From: Thioclava electrotropha
Lineage (GTDB): Bacteria > Pseudomonadota > Alphaproteobacteria > Rhodobacterales > Rhodobacteraceae
Assembly: GCF_002085925.2 (NCBI RefSeq)
Contig: NZ_CP053562.1
Location: forward strand, 2,460,001 to 2,524,000
DNA length: 64,000 nt
Reading direction: 5' to 3'
Both the position numbers and the translations under genes were made by a program. The notes beneath the pieces are model-generated. The model saw only the letters and a program-made list of their open reading frames with translations. It was not told where the DNA came from and searched no databases. This document shows, piece after piece, positions 19,223 through 29,848 of this stretch; within the stretch, counting starts at the first letter, position 1, and the number at the start of each line of letters is the position of its first letter.

Positions 19223-20089
19223 TCAGTCGAGCTGACCTGCGGCGAGGATCGGACCGGGCAGCGGGCCGTTCTTGCTGGGGCGGGATTCCTGAACGATCAC
19301 CACGGCGGGCGCGTCCCCGTCGAGATCGACCGAGAGCGTCACCGGCGCGCGCCCGTCCCATTCGGCGATGCCGGTCAGGCTGGTGACGATGTTCTTGTAG
19401 GTCACCGTGCGCCCGGCATTCTCGCCGCGCAGGATGTCCACCGTGGCGGAGGGCTTGTAGCGCACGAGCTGCACCATCGCGGGCGTCTCCAGCTTATCAA
19501 CCGGGCTCAGCGCGATCTCGTAATGATCGCCCTTCCCCGTGATCTTCAGGTCGACCTCGGGATGGGCGTCGCTCTCGCGTGCGATGGCGGTATCGAGCGC
19601 CGCTTCCTGCGGCCCGATAAGGGCCTCGCGGCCCGCGATGATCATCTGCGGGGTGTAGACCGTGCGCTCGCCCGCGGCGATCGCATAGGACTTCTGCCGG
19701 GCGGAAAACTCAGGTTTTCCAAAGGGATCTTTCCAGCCGAGATAGTCCCAGTAATCGACATGCAGCGCCAGCGCGATCACATCGTCCCGATCCGTGAGCT
19801 CCTTGAGAAGCGCATCCGCCGGCGGGCAGGACGAACAGCCTTGCGAGGTATAAAGCTCGACCACGACCGGGTCGTGCTCGCCTTCGGTGTCGGGATCGGG
19901 CGCCACGGGGTTCGGCTTCGCGGGCGTGTCGGATTTCTCGGAGGCCATCTGGTCGAGAAGCGCCTCGGAGGCGTTGAGACGCATCCCGGGCGGCGCGTCG
20001 GCTGCCCCTTGGGCAGACGCAAATTCCGCAAAGCTTACCAGCCCTGCGGCGAAAGCAGCTCCCATCGCGGTCAAACGTCCTGCGCGCAC
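19223..20089 (-). CDS. DUF1223 secreted thioredoxin-fold protein
   Basis: A 288-residue periplasmic or exported protein. The most credible start is GTG 20089, with AGGAG 10 bp upstream, giving signal peptide MRAGRLTAMGAAFAAGLVSF... cleaved near ASA-QG. The DUF1223 core has VVELYTSQGCSSCPPADALL, a thioredoxin-like C-x2-C motif, then the HVDYWDYLGWKDPFG signature. The family is widespread in alphaproteobacteria and its substrate is unknown; a redox or metal-handling role is a guess from the fold. It is divergent from aconitase. Confidence 0.85.
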   Translation of the reverse strand: MRAGRLTAMGAAFAAGLVSFAEFASAQGAADAPPGMRLNASEALLDQMASEKSDTPAKPNPVAPDPDTEGEHDPVVVELYTSQGCSSCPPADALLKELTDRDDVIALALHVDYWDYLGWKDPFGKPEFSARQKSYAIAAGERTVYTPQMIIAGREALIGPQEAALDTAIARESDAHPEVDLKITGKGDHYEIALSPVDKLETPAMVQLVRYKPSATVDILRGENAGRTVTYKNIVTSLTGIAEWDGRAPVTLSVDLDGDAPAVVIVQESRPSKNGPLPGPILAAGQLD

Positions 20090-20372
20090 TCGAAAAACAC
20101 TCCTCACTTCGCCGTCTTTATACCTAGCGTTTCTGCTCAGACCATGCCTAATCAATGTTTTGAGAGATTTCTTTCTGTCCGGGCGCGCGAAACGATATAT
20201 GTCCAACGTATACGGCCCATGCGCGGTTCAAGATGACGCTGGGTCGCTCCAGTCGCGTGTTTTTGTGTGCAATGGTATACTAAAAATGCCCCGACCCTCT
20301 TGAACGGATCGCGCGCTTGGGGCAAACACACGCCAGCGACACCCTTAGGACCCTTGAAGGGAGGCCATTCTC

Positions 20373-23123
<2,751 letters not shown>

Positions 23124-23144
23124 GGCTGACGGTTACGAGATTGG

Positions 23145-23173
23145 AAAAGGCCCCGCGAGCGCGGGGCCTTTTT
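23145..23173 (+). terminator. Terminator of acnA
   Basis: AAGGCCCCGC (23147-23156) pairs with GCGGGGCCTT (23161-23170) over a 4-nt loop, followed by TTT. Upstream A residues make it usable on the minus strand as well, for the convergent NUDIX gene. Confidence 0.88.
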
Positions 23174-23220
23174 CGTTTGGGATGTCCGCAAAGCGTGCCG
23201 GTCTACTCAGCGGATCAATG

Positions 23221-23667
23221 TTACCCTGAAAACAAGAGCGCCTTGGGATAGGGAAGCGCAAGATTTGGCATGTCAGCTGCCGAAAAGTATCGAAGCTCCT
23301 CGGTCTCTGAATCAATACAGGGAGAATCCGTCGGTGCCACTGCGCATTTGAAGACGATCACCGTATATTCCACCAAGTGCCCGTTGGGGTATCGGTAACG
23401 AAATGCTTCTCCGCCCAATACTGATACGACGTCAGCCTTGAGGACTTTCGCGCCAGTTTCTTCGAGCACTTCGCGCCGAAGGGCATCGTTCGGAGTTTCG
23501 CCAGGCTCAATACCTCCAGCCGGAAGGCTCCAACCTTCCGGGCCAGCTTTTCTTTGAAGAAGCAGCCGTCCGTGCCGATCGTGAATGAGCGCCGCCACGC
23601 TCGGAATCAAGAGAAGATCGTTGCCAATCTTTGATCTCAACGTTGAAATGTAAGAACTTGCAGTCAT
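23221..23667 (-). CDS. NUDIX hydrolase
   Basis: A 148-residue hydrolase of nucleoside diphosphate-linked substrates; the specific substrate is not predictable. The Nudix box is complete (G-x5-E-x7-REVLEETG, beginning GGIEPGETPNDAL at about residue 51). Codon usage and GC are clearly lower than in all neighbours (many A/T third positions), and it sits between the acnA terminator and a structured repeat, both signs of recent acquisition. It converges on acnA. Confidence 0.9.
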   Translation of the reverse strand: MTASSYISTLRSKIGNDLLLIPSVAALIHDRHGRLLLQRKAGPEGWSLPAGGIEPGETPNDALRREVLEETGAKVLKADVVSVLGGEAFRYRYPNGHLVEYTVIVFKCAVAPTDSPCIDSETEELRYFSAADMPNLALPYPKALLFSG

Positions 23668-24149
23668 TCGTTTAATCTAACTCCCGTGAGCACGCCCTGA
23701 TAGGCGGAATGGACGTCTACAAAGGCCTTCGCCGGCATCTTTCTATGAAACTCGTTTCGCGTCATCTGGCAATGCGCCCGCCAACCTCAGCTCCAGCCAG
23801 CGGATGTAGCCGTTGAGGTTCTCCGAAACCGGTCCGCAGAAAGGCGTGATGAACCTCCTGTTGCGGGCATGGAGCGAGCCAACACGTCTTGCGGCCAGCC
23901 CATTTTCATTACGGGTCGGCCTGCTCAACGCCCGGGCGGCCAGCCCGGGCCGCGCCCGACCTCCCCCCGGGAGGGCGCATTGGTGATATCATCGCGGGCA
24001 CGACCGACCTACGGGCTTGAAAGATAAAGAGCCCAGTCACATGCGGAGTAAAGCGCCCACCCGAGGTCGGGCGCGGCCCTCAGAGCGCGATTCCCGCCAT
24101 TCGCCCGGCCTGTGCTATACTCGGGCTCTCAAGAAGGGAGGACGACGCG
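23668..24149. other. Gene-free stretch with structured repeat, copy A
   Basis: 482 bp between the NUDIX gene and the SoxW-like gene. A 61-codon frame on the minus strand at 23743-23928 has no recognisable product, and I do not call it a gene. The main content is the hairpin-rich repeat at 23930-24074. Confidence 0.5.
23930..24074. repeat. Structured intergenic element, copy A
   Basis: A 145-bp element with three hairpins: GCCCGGGC/GCCCGGGC over loop GGCCA (23930-23950), GCGCCC/GGGCGC from 23952, and GCGCCC/GGGCGC ending at 24074. Its core ends (23952-23963 and 24063-24074) are a perfect 12-bp inverted repeat, GCGCCCGACCTC/GAGGTCGGGCGC. The second copy is at 30749-30896, with a conserved frame, different interior and compensating changes in the first hairpin. 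Confidence 0.75.
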
Positions 24150-24761
24150 ATGAACAGACGCGAGATGTTGGCCCTGACAGTCGGGGCGATGACAGTGGGA
24201 GGTGCGTTGGGAGGCGCGCGGCCCGTGCAGGCCGAGGCGGTGATGGGCGATGGCGGGCTCTATCAGCAGCCCTTCTTCCACGAGGGCTTTCTCGATCTGG
24301 GAGAGGATCTTCAGGAGGCCGCCGATCAGGGCAAGGGGCTTCTGGTGCTCTTCGAGCAGCGCGGCTGCCCCTATTGCCGCGAGATGCATCTGGTGAATTT
24401 CGAGCGCCCCGAGATCACCGGGCTGATCGAGAAGAGCTACATGGTCGTGCAGCTCGATCTCTGGGGCGCGCGCGAGGTCACCGATTTCGACGGCGAGGCG
24501 CTGGAGGAGCGTGCGCTGGCGCAGAAATGGGCGGTGAATTTCACGCCGACGCAGGTGCTGATCCCGGCCGCGAGCGCAGGGGCGCAATCCGTGCGCGAGG
24601 CCGAAGCCTTCAGAATGCCGGGCTATTTCAAGCCCTTCCACCATCTGTCGGGGCTCGAATACGTGGCCAGCGGCGCTTACGCCGATCAGCCGTTTCAGCG
24701 CTTCTTGCAGGACAAGTTCTCGGAACTCAGCGCGAAGGGCATCGACCCGGACGTTTGGTAA
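24150..24761 (+). CDS. SoxW-like periplasmic thioredoxin
   Basis: A 203-residue exported thiol-disulfide protein. The N-terminus MNRREMLALTVGAM resembles a Tat signal, cleaved near QAEA. The thioredoxin core has QRGCPYCREMH with C73 and C76, then VVQLDLWGAREVTDFDG and the cis-Pro region NFTPTQVLI. SoxW proteins keep SoxYZ and related sulfur-oxidation thiols reduced; no sox genes are in the window, but a sulfur-transport operon lies 4 kb away. AAGGGAGG precedes the ATG. Confidence 0.85.
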   Translation: MNRREMLALTVGAMTVGGALGGARPVQAEAVMGDGGLYQQPFFHEGFLDLGEDLQEAADQGKGLLVLFEQRGCPYCREMHLVNFERPEITGLIEKSYMVVQLDLWGAREVTDFDGEALEERALAQKWAVNFTPTQVLIPAASAGAQSVREAEAFRMPGYFKPFHHLSGLEYVASGAYADQPFQRFLQDKFSELSAKGIDPDVW

Positions 24762-24770
24762 GGCCCAAAT

Positions 24771-24800
24771 GAAAACGGCCCGCGCGATTGCACGGGCCGT
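24771..24800 (-). terminator. Terminator of the cold-shock gene
   Basis: ACGGCCCG (24775-24782) pairs with CGGGCCGT (24793-24800). On the minus strand the stem is followed by TTTTC. It lies between convergent genes and may act in both directions. Confidence 0.75.
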
Positions 24801-24824
24801 CTCAAACCGTCACACGGGCTCAGC

Positions 24825-25031
24825 TTACGCGAGCGCGATGTTACCTGCCGACTGGCGGCCGTCACGGCCGGTTTCCAGATCGTAGGTCACTTTCTGACCG
24901 TCATCGAGACGCTGGATGCCAGCGCGCTCAACGGCGGAGATGTGAAGGAAGATGTCTTTGCCGCCATCGTTCGGTGCGATGAAGCCATAACCCTTGGTGC
25001 TATTGAACCATTTCACGGTGCCTTCGGCCAT
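24825..25031 (-). CDS. cspA: Cold-shock protein, CspA family
   Basis: A single-stranded RNA/DNA-binding cold-shock domain protein of 68 residues. Both RNP motifs are present: KGYGFI (RNP1, about 13-18) and DIFLHIS (RNP2, about 26-32). It has the standard length. AGGAG lies 8 bp before the ATG. The upstream gap of 327 bp leaves room for the long structured leader usual in csp genes. Paralogues are normal, so the letter is nominal. Confidence 0.95.
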   Translation of the reverse strand: MAEGTVKWFNSTKGYGFIAPNDGGKDIFLHISAVERAGIQRLDDGQKVTYDLETGRDGRQSAGNIALA

Positions 25032-25358
25032 CGTGAGTCTCCTATTAAATTATGCTGCCTGCGAAATGCGTCAGCTCGGCGTAGTCAGTTCTTGAAAGCA
25101 AACTGAAGCCGTAAGGAGACAGTGCATCTGGGAATCAAACGTAGCGAGAGAATACATAAGGCGAACGGGCGCTAATTGCAATGATCAAAGCATGTGAGGG
25201 GGTTGCACGGCACCGCGATCGACGGAATTCGGCGCCCTCCCGCCGAGGCGTGAAAACATGCAAAAAATATATGAGATTTCGGACCTTTGCCTGCGTCGCC
25301 CGCGTTACTTCAGTGAACAGGTGAGATCTTCAAACGCTGAAGACGCAGGAGGACCCCC
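25032..25358. other. Divergent promoter region of the cold-shock and hydrolase genes
   Basis: 327 bp without a gene, AT-richer than its surroundings near 25110-25200 and 25255-25275. It must hold both divergent promoters. I see no operator that I can name. Confidence 0.4.
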
Positions 25359-26177
25359 ATGACAGCAGCCCCGCTCGGCCCCGGCCAACTCAACGCAATC
25401 GACCATGGCGGCTCGGGTCGGCCCGTGGTCCTGATCCACGGCTGGCCGCTCTCGGGCAAGGCGTGGGAAAAACAAGTCCCCGCCCTGATCGCTGCCGGTC
25501 ACCGCGTCATAACCTATGACCGCCGCGGCTTCGGTCTGGCGGAAAAACCCACCGAAGGCTTCGATTACGACACGCTCGCCGCCGATCTCGATGCGATCCT
25601 CACCGCGATGGATTTGCGCGACGTGACGCTGGTGGGCTTCTCGATGGGTGGCGGCGAGGTCGCGCGCTACATCCGCAACCACGGCGAGGACCGGCTGCGC
25701 GCCGCTGTTTTCGCCTCCGCCGTGACGCCCTGCCTGATGCAAAGCGAGAACAATCCCGACGGTCCGCTGACCAAGGAAGCCGCAGGCGAGATGGAACAGG
25801 GCCTGCGCGACGGGCGCGACGCGTTCTTCCCGCAATTCGTCGAGAATTTCTACAGCGTCGACGGCGATCTCAAAGCCTCTGCCGAGGAATGCGAACAGGC
25901 GGTGACGCTGTGCAACCAGTCCGACCAGAGCGCAGCACTTGGCTGCATGGAAGCGTTCGGCACCACCGATTTCCGCGAGGATCTGGAGGCGGTGCGCGTG
26001 CCCGTTCTGGTGATCCACGGCGACTGCGACGCGATCGTGCCGCTCGAAGGCTCTGGTGCGCGAACCTACCACGCGATCCCCGACAGCCAGTTCTTCACGA
26101 TCAAGGGCGCGCCGCATGGCTGCAACGTGACCCATTCGGAAGAGTTCAACATCGCGCTGCTCGAGTTCCTGAGGTAA
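25359..26177 (+). CDS. Alpha/beta hydrolase, cofactor-free haloperoxidase-like
   Basis: A 272-residue alpha/beta hydrolase. The nucleophile elbow is GFSMGGGE with Ser95, the acid is in HGDCDAIVP (Asp224) and the histidine in GAPHGC (His253). The oxyanion motif is HGWPLSG near residue 27. The sequence follows the non-haem chloroperoxidase/esterase group, whose members usually act as esterases or perhydrolases in vivo; the real substrate is unknown. AGGAGG lies 6 bp before the ATG. Confidence 0.88.
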   Translation: MTAAPLGPGQLNAIDHGGSGRPVVLIHGWPLSGKAWEKQVPALIAAGHRVITYDRRGFGLAEKPTEGFDYDTLAADLDAILTAMDLRDVTLVGFSMGGGEVARYIRNHGEDRLRAAVFASAVTPCLMQSENNPDGPLTKEAAGEMEQGLRDGRDAFFPQFVENFYSVDGDLKASAEECEQAVTLCNQSDQSAALGCMEAFGTTDFREDLEAVRVPVLVIHGDCDAIVPLEGSGARTYHAIPDSQFFTIKGAPHGCNVTHSEEFNIALLEFLR

Positions 26178-26288
26178 CGCCCCGCCGCTTTCGGCATTCT
26201 GTTTACCCGGCCTGCGATCCCTTGCAGGCCGGGTTTCTCTTGCCTACAATGTTCATGCTTTGTTTCACCCCGACCCGCTGCCGCACCG

Positions 26289-26873
26289 ATGATCACGCCC
26301 CACCCGTTCCCCCTGCGCGAAGGCCGCACCCATGAGGTCTGCGGCATCGGCACCACGAGCTTTGCCTGCGCGGTCTGCGCCAGCACCACGGGGCCGATCC
26401 TCTGGGTGAACGAGCGCCATCGCCGCGAGGGGCTCAATCCGCGCGGGCTGGTGAGCTTCTTCGATCCGGCGCGGCTTCTGCTGGCGCGCGGCAAGGACCA
26501 GACCGACACGCTCGCCGTGATGGAAGAGGCGCTGCGCGACGGCTCGGTGCCGCTGGTGATCGGGGAATTGCCCCGCGAGATCGGGCTGACGGCCGGGCGG
26601 CGACTGCAACTGGCCGCCAAGGAGGGCCGCGCGACGGGGCTGTGCCTGATCCTGCCCGATGGCGGCTCGAACGCGGCGGAGACGCGCTGGCACGCGATGC
26701 CCATCTACGACAAGCTGCTGCGCGAGGGGGTGGACTCGCCCCGGCTGCGCTGGCGGCAGCTGAAGAACAAATCCGGCCCCTGCCGCGCCTGGGAGGTGGA
26801 GTGGAACGCGAAGACCCGCGCGCCAGAGATCCTCTCGGTCAATGACTGCGCGCCCTCGAGCGTGCCGGTGTGA
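26289..26873 (+). CDS. ImuA-like protein
   Basis: A 194-residue protein resembling ImuA, a RecA-fold partner of the ImuB-DnaE2 mutagenic translesion polymerase. Family-like parts are HEVCGIGTTSFACAV, GPILWVNERHRREGLNPRGLV, the DPARLLLARG strand, and LTAGRRLQLAAKEGRATGLCL followed by TRWHAMP. It lacks a Walker A motif. imuB and dnaE2 normally follow directly but are absent; the next gene converges with 9 bp between stops. It is either a degraded remnant of the cassette or a divergent stand-alone member. Confidence 0.65.
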   Translation: MITPHPFPLREGRTHEVCGIGTTSFACAVCASTTGPILWVNERHRREGLNPRGLVSFFDPARLLLARGKDQTDTLAVMEEALRDGSVPLVIGELPREIGLTAGRRLQLAAKEGRATGLCLILPDGGSNAAETRWHAMPIYDKLLREGVDSPRLRWRQLKNKSGPCRAWEVEWNAKTRAPEILSVNDCAPSSVPV

Positions 26874-26882
26874 CCCCGCAGC

Positions 26883-27674
26883 TCAGAGGTCGAGCTTGTC
26901 CTCGATCGCGCCGATCTGGGCGACCGGATCGACGGGCCACTGGCTGATATTCTGCAAGCCGCGATCTTCCAGCACCTCGCTGCCCGGGTGATCCGCCAGC
27001 CACGCCTCGATCTGCGCATCCCGCGCGCGCAGGAGTGCCGCGAATTGCGGACGGTAGAGCGTGACCATTCCGCTTAGCCACAGGTTCACCGCCCAGTTCG
27101 GATGCGCCAGCTCGATCGCGAAATGATCGAGCAGCCGGATCATGTCCTCGGCGCGGTAGAGGCATTCATCCGTGACCCAGCGATTGGTGGTGAAAATGCG
27201 GATCGCCCGGCCCTTCGCATCCACGCTGATCGCGCCGATATGGACGAAGCGCGCCGCCCGGTCCTCGGGGATCTTCGCACCGGGCAGGTCCCACGGCTCC
27301 AGCCCCGGAATGATCCCTTCGGGGCGCATGAACAGGTGGAAATGCCCGTTCTCGCCCTCGGCCATCTCGCGCGCGTCATGGGCGTGGTAGAAATAGTGGC
27401 AATGAGTCTCGGTATCGAAGACATCGCCCTGCGGGTAGCGCGACCAGACCAGAAAATCCCCCTGCCCGCGCAGCACTTCCGACACCACGCTCATCCCCGA
27501 TTTCGCCAGTACCGTCTCGCATTCGAGCACAGTCTCGGCCGCGTCATGCATCTCTTCCAGGCGCGCACGCGGCAGCCCCTCGATCCCGGGATTGGCGATG
27601 CGCAGCGTGGGCGCGGGCGTCGCCGGGTTGGCGCTGTCGGGTGACATCTCGGAGGGCGTTTCGGGTCGGATCAT
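26883..27674 (-). CDS. DUF6969-type conserved protein
   Basis: A 263-residue soluble protein, last gene of the sulfur-transport operon. It contains no catalytic motif I recognise; conserved-looking stretches include HCHYFYHAHDAREMAEGENGH and HLFMRPEGIIPG, rich in His, Tyr and acidic residues (about residues 88-115), which could bind metal. ATG 27674 follows AGGAGAGACCG. It lies 69 bp after the phosphatase-like gene on the same strand. The family name is from memory and uncertain; the function is unknown. Confidence 0.65.
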   Translation of the reverse strand: MIRPETPSEMSPDSANPATPAPTLRIANPGIEGLPRARLEEMHDAAETVLECETVLAKSGMSVVSEVLRGQGDFLVWSRYPQGDVFDTETHCHYFYHAHDAREMAEGENGHFHLFMRPEGIIPGLEPWDLPGAKIPEDRAARFVHIGAISVDAKGRAIRIFTTNRWVTDECLYRAEDMIRLLDHFAIELAHPNWAVNLWLSGMVTLYRPQFAALLRARDAQIEAWLADHPGSEVLEDRGLQNISQWPVDPVAQIGAIEDKLDL

Positions 27675-27743
27675 CGGTCTCTCCTCATGCGAACGGGGCC
27701 AGCCTAGGCGCTGACCCCGTCCTTGTCATCGCGACATCTGCGC

Positions 27744-28496
27744 TCAGAGCGGCTCCATGCCGAGCATTTCACGCACAGCCGGTTCGCGCGAGGTCTTCAG
27801 ACCGACCTGACGGCCTTCCTCGATGGCGATCTCGTTCGGCACGCCTTTCGACGCGCGGTAGAGCGCCCACATCGCGCCCACCCGGTTCGAGCTCTCGCAA
27901 TGCAGCAGGATCGGATAGTTCGCCGGATCTTCGACGATCTTCGCGAATTCGGCGACCTGCGCCTCGGTCGGCGCCTTGGTCGGCACGGAGATCTGGATGT
28001 AATTCATCCCGGCCTTCTGCACGAGATCGCCCTCGTTCGGCGCGCCTTCGTCGGGCTTGAGCAGGCTCACGACGGTCTTGAAGCCGAGCATCTTGAGCAT
28101 CGGAATGCCCGTCGGATCGATGAAGCCACCGGTGCCGACATAGGGCGTCGCGCGCAGGTAGTTGTCGACGATCGGGGGCATCTTGTCGCCATAGGGCGCC
28201 TGGGTTGCCTTAACGGTGGTGTCATAGGGCCCGCTGGCCATCGGGGCCGCGTCGCTGCCCGCATCCGCGGCCTTGGCCGCCGAGGGCGCGCAGGGGTTTG
28301 CAGCCGCCGGGGCGCAAGGGTTGGCGGCCGCCGGTGCGCAGGGGTTGGCCGGCGCACAGGGGTTCGTCACAGCCGGAGCGCAGGGGTTGGTCGCCTGAGC
28401 GCTCGAAGTGGCGGGAACGGCGGCGCTCATCGCGACCGCGGTCACCGGCACCATCGCGGCGCGCAGCAGGCTCTTGCGTTTCTTATGCAGTTTCAT
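27744..28496 (-). CDS. Exported tyrosine phosphatase/rhodanese-like protein with NPCAP repeats
   Basis: A 250-residue exported protein. After a signal peptide (about 1-33) comes a low-complexity linker with five NPCAP units (about 37-72), each carrying one Cys. The C-terminal domain is of the DUF442/dual-specificity phosphatase fold with active loop HCESSNR, which is C-x4-R, the spacing of rhodaneses and DUF442 proteins rather than the C-x5-R of classical tyrosine phosphatases. In sulfide-response operons of the bigR type such a domain accompanies YeeE/YedE transporters, as here. A sulfur-transfer role is inferred. The Cys array may bind metal or persulfide. Confidence 0.75.
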   Translation of the reverse strand: MKLHKKRKSLLRAAMVPVTAVAMSAAVPATSSAQATNPCAPAVTNPCAPANPCAPAAANPCAPAAANPCAPSAAKAADAGSDAAPMASGPYDTTVKATQAPYGDKMPPIVDNYLRATPYVGTGGFIDPTGIPMLKMLGFKTVVSLLKPDEGAPNEGDLVQKAGMNYIQISVPTKAPTEAQVAEFAKIVEDPANYPILLHCESSNRVGAMWALYRASKGVPNEIAIEEGRQVGLKTSREPAVREMLGMEPL

Positions 28497-28537
28497 GGAC
28501 TTTTTCCTCCCTAGAATATCGTCCGTGTTTCAACTCG

Positions 28538-29182
28538 TTACCCGCGCGCGTTTGCTGATGTCAGAGCGAAGTCGTCGGCCTCGTCATCCGGGGCGCAGAC
28601 CTCTTCGGCGGTGAACGGACCGCCGCGCGACCGCTCGAGGATCGTGCCGAGGCGGAAGCCCACGGCGGCGATGATGATCAGCGCCAGCAGGATCACCCAT
28701 TCCGGCAGCCCGAAGAGCTGCGGCAGGGTCTGTGCCGTCGGCCCCTGACCCGCGAGGTAGAAATCCTTGATCGGGTCGAAGACCCAGGCGAAGACCGAGG
28801 TGCCGAGCACCATGCCGATCGCGAAGACCACCGCGTCGATCCGGCCCGAGGCCACACCGACCACAGAGGTGCCCGGGCAATAGCCGCCCACGGCAAAGCC
28901 CGCGCCGATGAAGACGCCGCCCAGCAGGATCGCCCAGAAGAAGAGCGTCGGGATGAAGACCGCAGCCGGGCCCATCCAGCCCATCGTCCGCAGCACGTAA
29001 AGCCCCACGGCGCAGACGATCACGGCGGTGAACATCACCTTGAAGACCGAGAAGTCGCGCAGGGTGAACTGCCCTGTCAGCTTGCGCGGAGAGCCGAAGC
29101 CCGCCGCCTCCAGCGCGTAGCCGAAGAGAATGCCCGACAGGAGGCCCGAGGCTATGCCGCTATCGTAAAGAGGGATGCTCAT
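28538..29182 (-). CDS. YeeE/YedE family transporter half, second subunit
   Basis: A 214-residue membrane protein with about five helices. It carries the family signature GFAVGGYCPGTSVVGVASGR, with the conserved pore Cys. YeeE/YedE proteins import thiosulfate or related sulfur species; in the two-gene form each codes half of the channel. The start overlaps the previous stop (ATGA), so the two halves are made in a coupled way. It is followed by the NPCAP phosphatase-like gene 42 bp away. Confidence 0.87.
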   Translation of the reverse strand: MSIPLYDSGIASGLLSGILFGYALEAAGFGSPRKLTGQFTLRDFSVFKVMFTAVIVCAVGLYVLRTMGWMGPAAVFIPTLFFWAILLGGVFIGAGFAVGGYCPGTSVVGVASGRIDAVVFAIGMVLGTSVFAWVFDPIKDFYLAGQGPTAQTLPQLFGLPEWVILLALIIIAAVGFRLGTILERSRGGPFTAEEVCAPDDEADDFALTSANARG

Positions 29183-29694
29183 TGCCAGATCCTCCGCATC
29201 ATCATCGAGACGGCGAAGCCCGCCGCGAAGAAGCCGATCAGGAAGACGAAGCCCGCCACGGCGAGCGTAGCACTACCCGACAGGCCCAGACCCGAGGTGC
29301 AGCCGCGCGCCAGACGCGCGCCGAAGCCCACGAGCGCGCCGCCCAGCAGCGCGTAGACGAGGCGATTGCCGCTCGAGGTGCGCGGGCCGCGCTCCACCTT
29401 GACCGAAATCCGGCCCGCGCCTTTCGCGCCGAGCCACGCCCCGATCAGGACGCCGACCACTTCCCAAGTGATCCAGCTCAGAAGCGGGCTACCCGCCGCC
29501 ATGAAAGGCCCGAAATAGGAATTGTCAGCGGTCGCCTGCGGGGCGACCCAGTCATTGGCCTGTGCCGCGAAGCGGGTCACGAAGCCGGATGCGCCGAGCC
29601 CGTGCCCGGTCACGACGAAGGTCAACAGCAGAGCCAGGCCGAGCGCGGTGCCGGCGGCGAGCGGTGACCAAAATGCTTTGGGTGCGTCTCTCAT
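29179..29694 (-). CDS. YeeE/YedE family transporter half, first subunit
   Basis: A 171-residue membrane protein with four to five helices and the conserved GARLARGCTSGLGLSG motif. ATG 29694 is chosen because GGGAGG lies 6 bp upstream; an earlier in-frame ATG at 29760 lacks a ribosome site. It is the first gene of a four-gene minus-strand operon (two transporter halves, phosphatase-like, DUF6969-type). No ArsR-type regulator is adjacent. Confidence 0.87.
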   Translation of the reverse strand: MRDAPKAFWSPLAAGTALGLALLLTFVVTGHGLGASGFVTRFAAQANDWVAPQATADNSYFGPFMAAGSPLLSWITWEVVGVLIGAWLGAKGAGRISVKVERGPRTSSGNRLVYALLGGALVGFGARLARGCTSGLGLSGSATLAVAGFVFLIGFFAAGFAVSMMMRRIWQ

Positions 29695-29848
29695 GAAAGC
29701 CTCCCTTCCTCCCATGATCATATTCATAGGTGATGATACAAAACGCCAAAGCCGTTTCAACTTTTTTCAGCGCCGCAATGCGGCAAATGACATACCATTG
29801 GAAAACGCCCTGCCCGCCCCATCTGAAAAATCATATAAAGACAAAGCT

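Noticed and set aside
23743..23928. 61-codon minus-strand frame between the NUDIX and SoxW-like genes
   Set aside because: No family, no good ribosome site, basic composition typical of random frames in this GC range.
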